A stretch of 64,000 bases of DNA, taken from Pyropia yezoensis. Lineage: Eukaryota > Rhodophyta > Bangiophyceae > Bangiales > Bangiaceae. The notes under the pieces are model-generated. The model was not told where the DNA came from. It saw nothing but the letters and a program-made list of their open reading frames with translations, and ran no database searches. Position 1 is the first letter of the stretch, and every line of letters starts with the position of its first letter. The stretch covers positions 8,200,545 through 8,264,544 of the forward strand of contig CM020620.1 of NCBI GenBank assembly GCA_009829735.1, given 5' to 3'. A program made the position numbers and the translations under genes. Positions 42,976 through 54,255 of the stretch are shown piece after piece.

Positions 42976-45390
42976 ATGGAGCGGACCGTTGTTAAGCGCA
43001 ATGGCGTGCGGCAGCCTGTGCAGTTTGATAAGATCACTGCGCGGGTCAAGAAGCTGGCGTATGGCCTGGACCCGATTGTGGACGTGACAGAGGTGGCCCA
43101 GAAGGTGTGCACGGGCGTCTATGATGGCGTCAAGACCACTGAGCTGGACGACCTGGCCGCCGAGACGGCGGCGTACCTGTCCACCAAGCACCACGACTAC
43201 TCGCGCTTGGCCGCCCGCATTGCTGTGTCCAATCTGCACAAGGAGACGACCAAGTCCTTCTCGTCCACCGTGGCGCAGCTAGCGGGGTACGTGAACCCCC
43301 AGACCCGGCAGCCGTCGGCCCTCATTTCGGACGAGGTGGCTGCGATTGTGGAGGAGAACGCCGCCAAGCTGGACGCGGCCATCATCTATGACCGCGACTT
43401 CAGCTATGACTACTTTGGGTTTAAGACCCTGGAGCGGTCCTACCTGCTCCGCATGGACGGCAAGATTGTGGAGCGGCCGCAGCACATGATCATGCGCGTG
43501 TCCATTGGTATCCACCTGCGTGACATGGAGGCGGTGCTGCAGACGTACGAGCTCATGTCCACCAAGTTCTTCACCCACGCGTCGCCAACGCTCTTCAACG
43601 CCGGCACCACCCGGCCGCAGCTGTCGTCTTGCTTCCTCCTCACCGTTACGGACGACTCGATTGAGGGCATTTACGACACCCTCAAGCGGTGTGCGGTCAT
43701 CTCCAAGTCTGCGGGCGGCATTGGGCTTGCCATCTCGGACATCCGTGCTACCCGCTCGTACATCCGCGGCACCAACGGTACCAGCAATGGCATTGTGCCG
43801 ATGCTCCGCGTCTTCAATGACACGGCGCGGTACGTGGACCAGGGCGGCGGCAAGCGCAAGGGCGCCTTTGCGTGCTACCTGGAGCCGTGGCATGCGGACG
43901 TCTTCGAGTTCCTGGACCTGCGCAAAAACACTGGTAAGGAGGAGGCGCGCGCGCGCGACCTCTTTTACGGCCTGTGGATCCCAGACTTGTTCATGCGGCG
44001 GGTAGAGGCGGATGGGGAGTGGTCCCTGTTTTGCCCCAACGAGGCGCCCGGCCTGACCGACTCGTGGGGTGAGAAGTTCGAGGCCCTGTACGAGAGCTAC
44101 GAGGCGGAAGGCCGCGCCCGCTCGCGTGTCAGCGCGCGCAAGCTGTGGTTTGCCATCCTCGAGGCGCAGATGGAGACGGGCACCCCGTACATGCTGTACA
44201 AGGACGCGTGCAACCGGAAGAGCAACCAGCAGAACCTGGGCACCATCCGCAGCTCCAACCTGTGCACCGAGATTGTCGAGTACACGTCACCGGATGAGGT
44301 GGCGGTGTGCAACCTGGCGTCGATTGCGCTGAACAAGTTTGTGGTGGTGCCGTCGGCCGACGAGGGTGCGACGACCAAGTCGGCGCCGTTCTTTGACTTT
44401 GAACGCCTCCGCCAGGTGACCCGGCTGGTGACCAACAACCTCAACAAGATCATTGACCGCAACTACTACCCGCTGCCAGAGGCGCGCAACTCCAACATGA
44501 AGCACCGACCCATTGGGCTGGGCGTCCAGGGCTTGGCCGACGCCTTCATCCTCATGCGCATGCCGTTTGAGTCGGACGAGGCGCGGCAGCTCAACGTGGA
44601 CATCTTTGAGACCATCTACTTTGCGGCGCTGGAGGCTTCAGCGGAGCTGGCGGCCGTGGAGGGCCCCTACTCCTCTTTCGAGGGCTCCCCTGTCAGCAAG
44701 GGTCAGCTCCAGTTTGACATGTGGGACGTCACCCCTTCGTCGGGCCGGTGGGACTGGGACACCCTGCGGGCGCGCATTGCTGAGGTTGGGGTGCGCAACT
44801 CGCTACTGGTGGCACCCATGCCGACGGCGTCGACGTCGCAGATCCTGGGCAACAACGAGTGCTTCGAGCCGTACACGTCCAACCTCTACACCCGGCGCGT
44901 GTTGGCCGGTGAGTTCACCATCGTCAACCAGCACCTGGTCAAGGACCTGCAGAGCCTGGGCCTTTGGAACGCGGACATGAAGAACGAAATCATTGCCGCC
45001 AACGGGTCGGTGCAGGGCATCGAGTCCATCCCGGCGCCCGTGCGCGCGCTGTACAAGACGGTGTGGGAGATTAGCCAGAAGCGGCTGGTGGACATGGCAG
45101 CCGACCGGGGGGCTTTCATCGATCAGTCCCAGAGCTTCAATGTGCACATGGCTGCGGCGGCGGTGAGCAAGCTGTCGTCCATGCACTTCCACGGGTGGAA
45201 GCGGGGACTCAAGGGCTCTTCTTACTACATCCGCACGCGGCCGGCGGCAGATGCGATCAAGTTCAGCCTTGACCACGCGGTGGCCGCGGCGGGCGCCAAG
45301 AAGCTGGAGAAGCAAAGGGAGGACGCGGCGGCTGAGGCGATTGCGTGCAGCATCGATAACCCCGAGTCGTGCTTGAGCTGCGGTAGCTAA
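42976..45390 (+). CDS. RNR1: Ribonucleoside-diphosphate reductase large subunit (class Ia)
   Basis: The enzyme reduces NDPs to dNDPs together with the diferric-tyrosyl small subunit. The 804-residue frame is uninterrupted. I chose the ATG at 42976 (context CCGCCATGG) because [20 protein letters not shown] is the ATP-cone start of eukaryotic RNR1 and the length fits the family. Residues: catalytic-pair Cys219 (PQLSSCFLL), the N428-x-C430-x-E432 radical site (NLCTEI), the redox partner Cys445 ([10 protein letters not shown]), the phosphate loop PTASTSQ, the Tyr750-Tyr751 radical-transfer pair (SSYYIRTRP) and the C-terminal shuttle Cys799/Cys802 (CLSCGS). All essential residues are present. An upstream in-phase extension is open but not homologous. 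Confidence 0.97.
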   Translation: MERTVVKRNGVRQPVQFDKITARVKKLAYGLDPIVDVTEVAQKVCTGVYDGVKTTELDDLAAETAAYLSTKHHDYSRLAARIAVSNLHKETTKSFSSTVAQLAGYVNPQTRQPSALISDEVAAIVEENAAKLDAAIIYDRDFSYDYFGFKTLERSYLLRMDGKIVERPQHMIMRVSIGIHLRDMEAVLQTYELMSTKFFTHASPTLFNAGTTRPQLSSCFLLTVTDDSIEGIYDTLKRCAVISKSAGGIGLAISDIRATRSYIRGTNGTSNGIVPMLRVFNDTARYVDQGGGKRKGAFACYLEPWHADVFEFLDLRKNTGKEEARARDLFYGLWIPDLFMRRVEADGEWSLFCPNEAPGLTDSWGEKFEALYESYEAEGRARSRVSARKLWFAILEAQMETGTPYMLYKDACNRKSNQQNLGTIRSSNLCTEIVEYTSPDEVAVCNLASIALNKFVVVPSADEGATTKSAPFFDFERLRQVTRLVTNNLNKIIDRNYYPLPEARNSNMKHRPIGLGVQGLADAFILMRMPFESDEARQLNVDIFETIYFAALEASAELAAVEGPYSSFEGSPVSKGQLQFDMWDVTPSSGRWDWDTLRARIAEVGVRNSLLVAPMPTASTSQILGNNECFEPYTSNLYTRRVLAGEFTIVNQHLVKDLQSLGLWNADMKNEIIAANGSVQGIESIPAPVRALYKTVWEISQKRLVDMAADRGAFIDQSQSFNVHMAAAAVSKLSSMHFHGWKRGLKGSSYYIRTRPAADAIKFSLDHAVAAAGAKKLEKQREDAAAEAIACSIDNPESCLSCGS

Positions 45391-46254
45391 GCTCCCTGGC
45401 GCTCGCCGTCGGCCGGTGGGGACGGGTGGTCCCTCCGACCGCCGCGGTGGTCGCCCCAGTCGCTCTTTTGTATTGGGTCTTATGTTTTTGCTTTGTTTAT
45501 TTCTTTCTCCTGATGTGTCTGGAAACTTGTACATGATGATGGTATTTTCCAAGTCGATAGGGAGTGGTTGTGACGCAGGCGACGGTTCGCGGCGAGAGCC
45601 ACCTTCCAGTTCTTTCCCATCTCCCGCTGCCGACCCGGCGGCGGCTGGTGCCGGCCCCGCCGCGGGCGCCACGCCGCACCGCCGCAGGCGCCGACATTGA
45701 CAACGAGGTGCCTATGACGGCTTGTATCCTTGGGCTTTGACGTATTTGATTTGTGAGAGCTACGTTTGCCTCAACCTGTGACGATCAGGCCCACGTGACC
45801 CAAACTTTAGGCACAGTTTGCAGCAATCGCTGAACTAAACAGACTACGCGATCAGCTGAGCTGCTTCACGCTTGCGCACACGACGAAGCCGAATCCGTTC
45901 GCGGTGTGAAGCCTGCTCCCGCCCCTTCGATGCCGCGCGTCCCCAGTTGGGTCCCCCACCGGCCCTCCCCCCCGTCCCTTCTCCCCCACGCACCCTTTCC
46001 CCCCCCCGCTTCTCTTCTTCCAACTTCGTCTTCAACCCCAGCTCTGTCTGCGTCTCCTCTCTGTTCCGCTGGTTTGCCTGCTGGCTTCATCTCTCTCCCA
46101 CCTGCCCCTCGTCCCTCGTTCGAGCGGGGCTTTCTGTCTCCCCCACTGCCTACTGCACAACCTTTCACCCCTCCAAACTTGCTAGGTTCTCGGCGTCTCA
46201 ACCTGCTGACTCACCCCTCCGTCAGTGGCCGCGCCGCCCGCTGAGGCGCTGGCC
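45391..46254. other. Intergenic: RNR1 3' flank and WD40 gene 5' leader
   Basis: The first part is the RNR1 3' UTR, with T-rich sequence near 45,465-45,520. The last ~300 bases before the WD40 start are strongly pyrimidine-rich on the plus strand (C/T runs from about 45,960 to 46,220), probably a 5' UTR. No other gene is seen. Confidence 0.5.
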
Positions 46255-47525
46255 ATGAACCGCGGTGGCCCGTCGGGTGGGCGCAACCCCCGGGAGGTGT
46301 TTGACGGCAAGCAACTACGCAAAGCCGTCCAGCGGCGGACCGTCGACTTTAGTGCGTCGGCATCTCGCTGGCTTCTCTACCGCACCTGGCAAGATGGCAG
46401 CGCCGCCGATGCGCCTGCCATCCAACCGACGACCGAGTGCGCGCCCGAGCTGCTTCCCCCCACCGCCGCCCCCTTCCGTGCCAACCCCACCACCACCGTC
46501 TGCACCCGCTTTGTACACTCGTCCGTAAACAAGCCACGGGTGATGATCAACGCCGTCCGCTGGTCGCCAGACGGCAAGCGCCTCATCACGGGCACCAGTG
46601 GCGGCGAGTTCACGCTGTGGAACGGGCTCACGTTCAACTTTGAGACCATCCTCCAGGCGCACGATGCCGCCGTTCGGGCGCTGTTGTGGTCCCATAACCA
46701 GGACTGGCTGATCACTGCCGACAACTCGGGGGTGGTCAAGTACTGGCAGGAGAACATGAACAACCTCAAGGCGTTTTCCGCGCATGAGGAGAGCATCCGG
46801 GACCTGACTTTCTCACCAACGGACCTCAAGTTTGCGTCGTGCTCAGACGATGGGAGCGTCAAGGTGTGGGACTTTGAGCGGGTGACGGAGGAGCGCAAGA
46901 TGGTGGGACACGGCTGGGATGTACGGTCCGTGGACTGGCACCCGTGGTTTCCCATCCTTGCGTCGGGGAGCAAAGACTCACTGGTCAAGATCTGGGACGC
47001 CAAGAGCGGCCGCGCCCTTACTACCCTGCATGGCCACAAGAATACGATTGTCAAGGTCAAGTGGAACCGCAACGGTAACTGGCTGCTGTCGGGCGCGCGG
47101 GACCAGCTGATCAAGGCGTTTGACATCCGGATGATGAAGGAGTTTGCCACCTTTCGCGGCCACCGCCGGGAGGTGACGTCCCTCGAGTGGCACCCCGAGG
47201 TGGAAGACGCGTTTGCGTCGGGCGCGTACGACGGTGGCCTCTACTATTGGTCCATGAAGAGCCCCGAGCCGCTGGCAAGCATCCCCCACGCGCACGCCTC
47301 GGCGGTGTGGGATATTGACTGGCACCCGGTAGGGCACATGCTCGTGTCGGGCTCCAACGACCAGACGACCAAGTTTTGGACCCGCAACCGCCCGGGCGAC
47401 GCGCGCAACAACCTGGCCGCCGATGACGACGACGGCGGCGGTCGCCACGGGGGGGGGGGGGGCGTGGCGGCGGCGGCGGCGGCGGTGGCCACGACCGGAG
47501 TAAATCGCGCTTTGCTCCCTACTGA
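46255..47525 (+). CDS. WD40 cleavage/polyadenylation factor subunit, Pfs2/FY/WDR33 type
   Basis: This subunit of the CPSF complex helps recognise the poly(A) signal in mRNA 3'-end processing. The ATG at 46255 (MNRGGPSGGRNPREVFDGKQLRKAVQ) is chosen over an in-frame GTG at 46225. The N-terminal block RRTVDFSASASRWLLYRTWQ is typical of the family. About seven WD repeats follow, for example SPDGKRLITGTSGGEFTLWN, DDGSVKVWDFE, SKDSLVKIWDA and SNDQTTKFWTRN. After DDDDGGGRH a run of 14 G occurs. As written, the frame runs on to 48165 with unlikely low-complexity sequence. With one more G it reads RGGGGGGGHDRSKSRFAPY and stops at 47525, a much more natural end. I therefore give the end as 47525 and suspect a homopolymer error. 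Confidence 0.9.
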
Positions 47526-48529
47526 CGCCCCCGCGGCGGCGCGGGTTGGGCGGTGGCCGCCCCGCGCCCGCCCTGGGGCCATTGCGACGCCCACACGCTG
47601 CAACAGGTGCGGTGGCAGGCAGGCAGAAAGGGGGAGCGTGCGGCCAGTCCCACCCGCCGCGTCCCAGCCAGCGACGCGGTCCGCGGGTGGCGGGGGTCCC
47701 TTCCCCCATCCTGTTTTGGGCCACGGTGGGCACGCACTGCGTTTGAGGGGACGGGTGGGGCACGGCAGAGGCGGCGGCGGAGGGGTCCCCACCGCGGTGG
47801 CGCGCGCGTGCGCGTCTCTCCGTCCGTGGCGAAACGATGCAGGGGGGGACGCGGTGGCGGGACCGCCTGCCGGTGGGTCGGATGGGGCCTGCCCCAACGC
47901 CAGTGCGCGCCCCTGTCGGGGTTGTCTGTGCGGGGACGCTCCTGATGGGCGCCCACCCGCACTCGGCTCTGTCTTCCCCGCCTGCTGCCCGAATCCTGCG
48001 CTACTGTTTGGTCGAGGCCCGGTCGGGCACATACCACGCGGCTGTCTGTTTGCACCAGCCACCCTCTCTTGGGAAGGTGGGGCCGGGCGAACCACAATGA
48101 AGGGACTGGATGAGATGGGGCTTGGCAGGGGGTTGCGACACTCGCGACGAGCCGCGTGCACGTAGGCCCAGGCGCTGGCGCTGTAGTAATCGCCGCCGCC
48201 TTTTGTGGTGGCTTTCGGCCGCGGCGGCCACCGCCAGACATGGCGTTCTTGGCGACCTTGTGGGACATGTTTCGTGGAGGCGGTTGGGTCATGGCGCGCC
48301 GCGGTCAATGTGTGGCCTTGGTGCCACTGGAGCTCCCACAGCGAGGGGCTGACTTCGTATCGCTCTTTTGATGTGTGGGTTCTACCTCTGGAGACAAGGA
48401 AAATAGTGTGAATAGAAGTACATGTGTGCGGACATCGCCCAGCTCCTTTTTACACCAGTGCAGACTCCCGCCCCACCTGCACCCCGCCCTCCCCCTCACA
48501 ACCCTCTTGAGCGTCGGCAAAGCTTGGCA
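47526..48529. other. Intergenic between the convergent WD40 and phosphoglycerate mutase genes
   Basis: This holds the 3' flanks of two convergent genes. Open frames here are GC-rich and lack domains. If the 14-G run near 47,450 is correct as written, the WD40 frame would extend to 48165. Confidence 0.45.
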
Positions 48530-50802
48530 TCATACTACTGCCCCCTGCGACACCTGGGCGATGAGGCCCATCAGCTCGCTGCCAGGGAACCGGCCAAGCA
48601 CGCCAGCCGCCGCGGCAATCTCGTCAAACGTAGTCGTGGCAGCGGCGGCCGCGGTGGCGCCAGCGACGCCGCTGCCGCCAATGTCACCGCACCCCGTCCC
48701 TCCTCCCCACCCGCCCCCATCTCCCCCTCCCCCAGACGGCGGCGGCAGCGGGCAGCTTCCCCCAGCCTCGAGAAGGTCCGTCACGAGCAGCAGTGGCACC
48801 GGCTCGGCGCCGTGATCCCCTCGCTCCACCGGCGTCGAGTGGTCGCCGGTGAGCACCAGCGCCACCCGCCGGTGGGCGGTGGTTGGGGAAGGCGGGCATG
48901 CAGCGGGTGGGGGGGGGTCCGCCCCGTGGTGGTCGATGGGGGGGGGGGGCGGCCGCGGGGGCGGCCGCGGAGGCGGCGCGCGGCGCTGCTCGGCGGCCAG
49001 GCAGTCCAGCAGGGTGGCAACCATGGCGTCGACGCGCTCCAGGGTGTGCACCTTGAGGGCGGCGTCCTTGGCGTGGCCCGCGTCGTCTACCGCCTTGACG
49101 TGGAGGATGCCAAAGTCGTAGGCGTAGCCACCGCCTACACTATCGGCGGCGCCGCCGTTACCACCGCTGTCACCACCACTGACGCCGCCGCTGGGAGCGT
49201 CGTCGCCCCCACCAGACACACAGCCCGGGCCAGGGAGCCGCTTCCCGTCCCCCGCAGGCGTCCCGCCCCCCCCCCGCCCGCCACTTCCCCCCCCTGGTGC
49301 GCACACAGCAGCCGTGCTACGGCAACGGCCTTGGCGTTCAGGTTACTGCCCATGCCGCCCGTGGCCCCCGGCACGGCGACCAGCGGGAAGCCCAGCGAGG
49401 AGAGCACCCCCCCCACCACCGCCGTCGGGGCCACCGCAAACGCCCGTTCCCGCAACGCCGCGCCCCCGTCCTGGCCGCGTGACGGCCGCCGTGGCGGGGA
49501 CGACGACGACGGCAACGACGTCGGCGGCGGCGGCAACGACGGCAACGACAGGGGCGACGGTCGCGACGGCAGCGACGGCGACGGCAGCGGCGGTGGCACC
49601 ACCACCGCCCCTGCCGCACCGCGGAGGAGCAGGGCGTTGACGGGGGGGACGCCCGCCCGCACGCGGGCCGCGTTGAGGGGGTGGGCGGTGAGGCGCGCCG
49701 CGGCCACGGCGGACAGCTCCGCCATGACCGCGGCGGTGTGGTGGGCAGCGGCAACCGCAGCTGCTGTCGATGCAGCGTTGGCCTCGGCGACGGCGGCGGC
49801 GGCAGAAGAGGCGGGGGTGGTGGTGATGGATGTGGTAGTGGCGTCGGCGGTGGTGGTGGCGGCGGCAGCAGCAGCAGCAGCAGCAGCAGCAGCCGCATCA
49901 GCAGCGGCAGAAGCGGCGTTGACGACCGCGGCGGCCGGCGCCGCCACGCCCAGCGGCCGTCCGTCGACGAGCGGGTCCGTGTCGGTGACCGCATCCGACA
50001 GCCCCGGCCCGCGGAGGCGGACGGCCAGCCGGTGGCCGCCCGCGTGGACGACCGCCACCTGCACGTCGGGAAAGGAGGGGAGGGAGAGCCCCCCCAGCGC
50101 CCGCGTCAGCGCCCCCCCGTCGGCGGCGGCAAAGCCGCCGCCCGGCCGCCGGTGGCGGACCACCCCCGCGTCGTCCACACACGCGTAGACGCACTTGTAG
50201 GCAACGTCCCCCGGGGCGACGGGGAGGCCCGTGCCGGCCGCCTCGAACGCCCCCCGCCCCCGGTACGTTGCCGCCGGCGGCACGCCCAGCAGGGACAGGT
50301 GGGCGGTGTCGCTGCCGCACGCGAGGCCCGGGGCGACCGGGTCGACGAGGCCCACCGCCCCGCGGGCGGCGAGGCGGTCCAGGGTGGGCGTCGCCGCCGC
50401 GGTGAGGGGGGTGGCGCCGCCCAGGGCGCCGACCGCCGTGTCGCTCAGCCCGTCAATGATGATTAGCAGGACGGCGACGGGGGAAGGGGAGGAGGACGGA
50501 GGAGGGGGGGCGGACGGAGGGGGGGGGGGGGGGGAGGGCGGCATCCCTGGTTGCAGGCCGGGGGGGGGGGGGGGGGAAGCAGGAAGCCACACACCCGGCA
50601 GAGGGGAGGCGCGGGGGGGGGGCGTTGGTGGGAGAGGTCCGGCAGGCCATCCGAAAGGGGAAGTGGAGGTGGTGGCAGGGGGGGGGGGGGGGGGGGTCCT
50701 TGTGGAGTGGCCCGCGGATGCGGGCAGGACGGACGGCGCGGCCACCGCACCGCCGCGACGGGAGGCTGCCGCGGCGGGTGCGGAGCGAGGCGAGGCGGCC
50801 AC
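48530..50802 (-). CDS. Cofactor-independent phosphoglycerate mutase, archaeal (ApgM) type, one frameshift
   Basis: The enzyme interconverts 3- and 2-phosphoglycerate using two metal ions and an active-site Ser. Motifs in order: LLIIIDGLSD (Asp117 of the 50802 frame), GSDTAHLSLLG with the expected phospho-acceptor Ser, YRGRGAFEAAGTG and GDVAYKC. Then, in a second frame, come FGILHVKAVDDAGHAKD and VLTGDHSTPVERGDH, which supply the remaining metal ligands. The two frames (50802-49135 and 49306-48530) overlap in C/G runs near 49,265-49,305, so a single homopolymer indel probably splits one gene. Unusual insertions are a ~100-residue Pro-rich N-terminus, an Ala/Thr block around (GCA)n at 49,867-49,894 and a Gly-rich loop. 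The family is normally about 400 residues. Confidence 0.88.
49867..49894. repeat. GCA microsatellite encoding poly-Ala within phosphoglycerate mutase
   Basis: About nine consecutive GCA units on the plus strand read as part of an Ala-rich insertion on the coding minus strand, between the two conserved halves of the enzyme. Confidence 0.8.
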
Positions 50803-51483
50803 CGCCAGCGACGGGTACGGAGCGAGCCGTGGCGGCCACTGCCAGCGGCGGCGGGCGGTGGTGGTGGCGGGCCGCCGCGGCCTCGAGGTCGCGACGAGGC
50901 CTCGTCAGCCCCCCCCCCCCCCTGAGTCATGGATCGAGGCACGCGCACCAAAATGGGGCTCTAGTGTCTATTCTACTTCGAGGATCAAATGATCCTTTTC
51001 GGATCAATTGATCCGGTTTTTCCATCCCTAATTCCGAGGAACGAGCTGGTTCTTTGCTCATTCTGATGACAGAATCGGACTCAGCGCAGGCTGGTTTGTC
51101 TTGGGGCAATCATACATTCCTAAACTTCAAGTACTTATGAACATGATCGTCACTTTCTTCTGAGCTTGCAGTTGGTAACTGCCCGCGAGCCCCCACTGAG
51201 GGCCGCCACCGGGCATGGGCTGGGCGCGTGGGTACACAGCCTGACTGCCCTGTGTCCATGCCCAAGGCGACTGGACCGCACTGGGATAAGAGTGCCCGAC
51301 AGCAGGCACGTACTGCTCCCCTTTTTTTGCTCCGCGGATACCCACAAGTCCACCACAATGGGTGCCGCGTCTGCCATTGCTGCCCGCCTTTTTCTGACGT
51401 GCCGGCACACGGTCACAGGCGGCACCGCCGCCCACCCCCTTGCAACAGCCAGCGCTGCGCGTTTGCGGTTGCCCTGAGCCATT
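50803..51483. other. Upstream flank of the phosphoglycerate mutase gene
   Basis: No domain-bearing frame is present. Around 50,985-51,015 the sequence has overlapping GGATCA/TGATCC palindromes. The boundary with the LTR retrotransposon is at 51,484. Confidence 0.45.
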
Positions 51484-51846
51484 TGTAGCAATATGGTTGT
51501 CCGTATTGTGACCCTAATATTAGGGGGGCTACTTCTAACCCTTTACTTTCAATTTGGGAGTCCGTACTGGTCACGGTATCTATAAGTTACGTATGACCGG
51601 CGGGACTTGCATCTTGGGGGGGAGGGTAGTTAGTAGTGTCTCCGAGGGTTTATAACGAGGGGGCCGGCGGCGAATCCACCGCCGGCCAAGGCAGAACAAC
51701 AAACCCCTCCCATTTGGGCTCCCATCTTGGTCCCGTGGCTTGCGCTCCAAGGACAGCAACCTTGGCCTCCCGGTGACGTTGGTGCCGATCCCCCTTGGTG
51801 AGTGTTCCCTGAGAGTGGACGTGCGACGGATTCCTATTGTGCTACA
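51484..51846 (+). repeat. 5' LTR (363 bp) of the decayed retrotransposon
   Basis: It starts TGTAGCAATATGG and ends GTGCTACA, giving a perfect 7-bp terminal inverted repeat (TGTAGCA/TGCTACA). A TGG-starting primer site lies one base beyond its end. I could not find the matching 3' LTR, so the assignment rests on these ends and on position upstream of gag. Confidence 0.7.
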
Positions 51847-51847
51847 T

Positions 51848-51862
51848 TGGTGGAGCAGCAGG
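51848..51862 (+). promoter_or_regulatory. Primer binding site of the decayed retrotransposon
   Basis: TGGTGGAGCAGCAGG starts one base after the LTR and would pair with a tRNA ending CUGCUCCACCA. I cannot assign the tRNA species. Confidence 0.55.
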
Positions 51863-52071
51863 GGACGGGTTTCCGTCACCCGTGTGGTGACGCCGTCTTC
51901 GGCCCTGGCACACGGATAGGGATCCGGTCCTTTTCTTGTACTCGTGGTGTTGCGACCTGATCAATTGTGTTGAGTTTTTACCTTTGACTGTGATCTACTG
52001 TTACTCTCCCCAATCTATCCCCTCGCTCTCTTATTCGTGGTGATTGTTACGTCGGTTGACTGATTGTGACT

Positions 52072-54255
52072 ATGTCTACCCAAGAGACGGGGAACGTTCA
52101 AGATGACGGATCGGCGTCGACGCCGACTCCGGAGGTGACTACGGGAACCGGGATCGGGAACCCGATCGACAACATTGAGACGCCAATGCTTTCCGGTGCC
52201 GGATCGGCGTTTGGCACGGCTCGGACGGCAGGAGGCGGGGGCCCGCCTCAACTGTCATCGACCGATCTCACTCCGCCGCCTCCTTCACCAGGGGATTCCC
52301 TGATGGCATCATTGGCCCGCATCGAGGCCCGGTTTTCCGGACTCGACGCTCGTCAAGAGCGGACGGAGGACGCAATGGCAGTGTTGATGTCAACACGCCA
52401 CACGACGGGACCCCGTCGTGGTCCTCCCACACCGGTACGGTTTGAACCGGCCGGACTACTTTCGGAGTCCACCGGGGTCGACCCCGGCGCAGCAACTCCC
52501 GGACAGCCCCCGGACACAATGGGGTATGGATCCGACTCGTCGGCAGAGTTGGAACGGAGTCACACGGAGCGATACGCTCGGAGCACCCGAAGCGAACTCC
52601 GCGGACACGACCCAGCGGATACTTACGCCGGTGGAGAGTCGGTTATTGGGGGAGGGGGTACCCTCTCACAGTATCCCCACGACGAAGGAGGCCAGGCAAC
52701 TCGGGTTCCCGAGGTGCCGACGCCTGAAGTACCATCTTCAGTGGTGGAAGCTATGACCGCGCAGGTAACTGCGAGCCTACTGAAGCGGATGGAGTCCGAT
52801 GAGTTTGCTCATCAACTGGCTAAGCGACTGGATATCCAGGACGCTGACACGAAGATCGTCAACGAGGTCTTCCGGTCGGTTCTTACTCCGGAACGTTATC
52901 GTTTGGAGGACCGCTCTACCACCGTATCGGAATCGATGCGTAATACGTCGCATCGGGCGATCCGCTCTATGCAGACCCTTATGAAGGGAGTCCCTATGTT
53001 CGGGGGGCCGAACGGACGCCCGTTGGCAGTCATCGGCTTCTTGACTAGCTTCAAGGCAGCCGCGGACAAGGCCCCCGTTAACGAGGGGCTGGCCCTGGAG
53101 ATCCTCCCGTTCTTTGTTGATGAACGGGTGCGAGGCATCCTTCGCCAGGCATCCCCGATGCCGGGAATGAGGGTTGCGGCCACCCCCATGGATTACCGTG
53201 GGATTCTCAAGGAGCTGCTGAGCAGTTATCTCAGTGAGGACAAGTGCGAGGACCACTACCGGGCCCTGCGCACTGCCACCGCCCAGAGCTGGGAGGATGA
53301 GGAGATGTTCGGACGACGGATTCAAGAGCTCGACTACGAGCTGGGGAAGCTCCTCGGAGAAGGGGAGCTACGGGCCGTCCTGTTCGCAGGAGTACCTAAC
53401 TACGTGCGGATATCCGCACGGGGCGCCAACACGGCACGGACGAACTTCAGTCGACTGATGCATATGTGCAAGTCCCTGGGGGACGCCTACCGGGTGCTTC
53501 ACCCGGAGTGTGCTCTTGCCTCAAAGCCCAAGGGTGAGGGGAGCAAGCTCAATCTTACCCCGGTACCGAGGCAAGACAAGATGGAACGGAAGGCCGCACC
53601 GGTACTGGTGGCTACCGAGTACGCCCCCACGGGCGAGGAGGAACCACTGGTTGACCAGTAGGGCCACCTGCTGTTACCGGCTACGCCGGTGATTGATAAG
53701 CAAGGTACGGTAGCGTACATCGCTCCGGCGGGGACCCAGTTCGAGGTCAGCGAGGGCACGGGACGTCGCGTCCCGTACGTACGGACTACGGGGTACTCCC
53801 CGGTGACGGGTAACCCTCACCAACCCTTGCCAACATGGGCGGTGCGCACGGAGGCACCTCCGCAGATTGCGGGCCGACCCAACCGGTTGGGGGAGTCCAT
53901 GTTCCGGTTGACCCAAGGACCCAAGGCCTACCAGGGAGCAGGCACTCGGGCGCCAGAGGGAGGCAACCGCAGCTACGGGGCTACCCCGATGCAAACTCAA
54001 GGGGGGACCGGCACGTCCGGATGTATGTTGTGTGGGGATCCCCAGCACTGGGTGTCTTCCTGCCCACTCATCCCCGAGGAGTCTCGGCGGGCAGCGGCGC
54101 AACGCAAGGCATCCACCGGGGGGTATCCCGCTAGAGCACCCGGACCCGCACCGGGTAGGCAGCCAGCTCCAGGTGGGGTACTGGCCGTCGAGGAGGCACA
54201 TCCTCAGCCGGATGTCCCGGAGGACAGTACCCGGCCGAGCACGGGAAACGAGTAA
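52072..54255 (+). pseudogene. gag of the decayed retrotransposon, one in-frame TAG
   Basis: The ATG at 52072 opens a frame with a Thr/Pro-rich N-terminus (MSTQETGNVQDDGSAS), then a helical capsid-like domain (AVIGFLTSFKAAADKAPVNE, ILPFFVDERVRGILRQ, EDHYRALRTATAQSWEDEEM). A TAG at 53659-53661 (CAG TAG GGC) stops the frame, which then continues in phase to a CCHC zinc knuckle, CMLCGDPQHWVSSC, and a TAA at 54253. The TAG could be a CAG-to-TAG mutation or, less likely given other decay, a readthrough site. The final codons overlap a GGGAAAC slippery site. Confidence 0.8.
54243..54249 (+). promoter_or_regulatory. Canonical -1 ribosomal frameshift heptamer GGGAAAC before the gag stop
   Basis: In the gag frame the codons are ACG GGA AAC GAG TAA, so the heptamer is G GGA AAC, a classical X XXY YYZ site. 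A -1 slip enters the protease frame, which is open from here through 55,382. Confidence 0.72.

Noticed and set aside
53659-53661. Programmed TAG readthrough in gag, as in some retroviruses
   Set aside because: The same element has two further TAGs and a TGA in pol, and a proper -1 frameshift site at the gag end, so decay is the better explanation.
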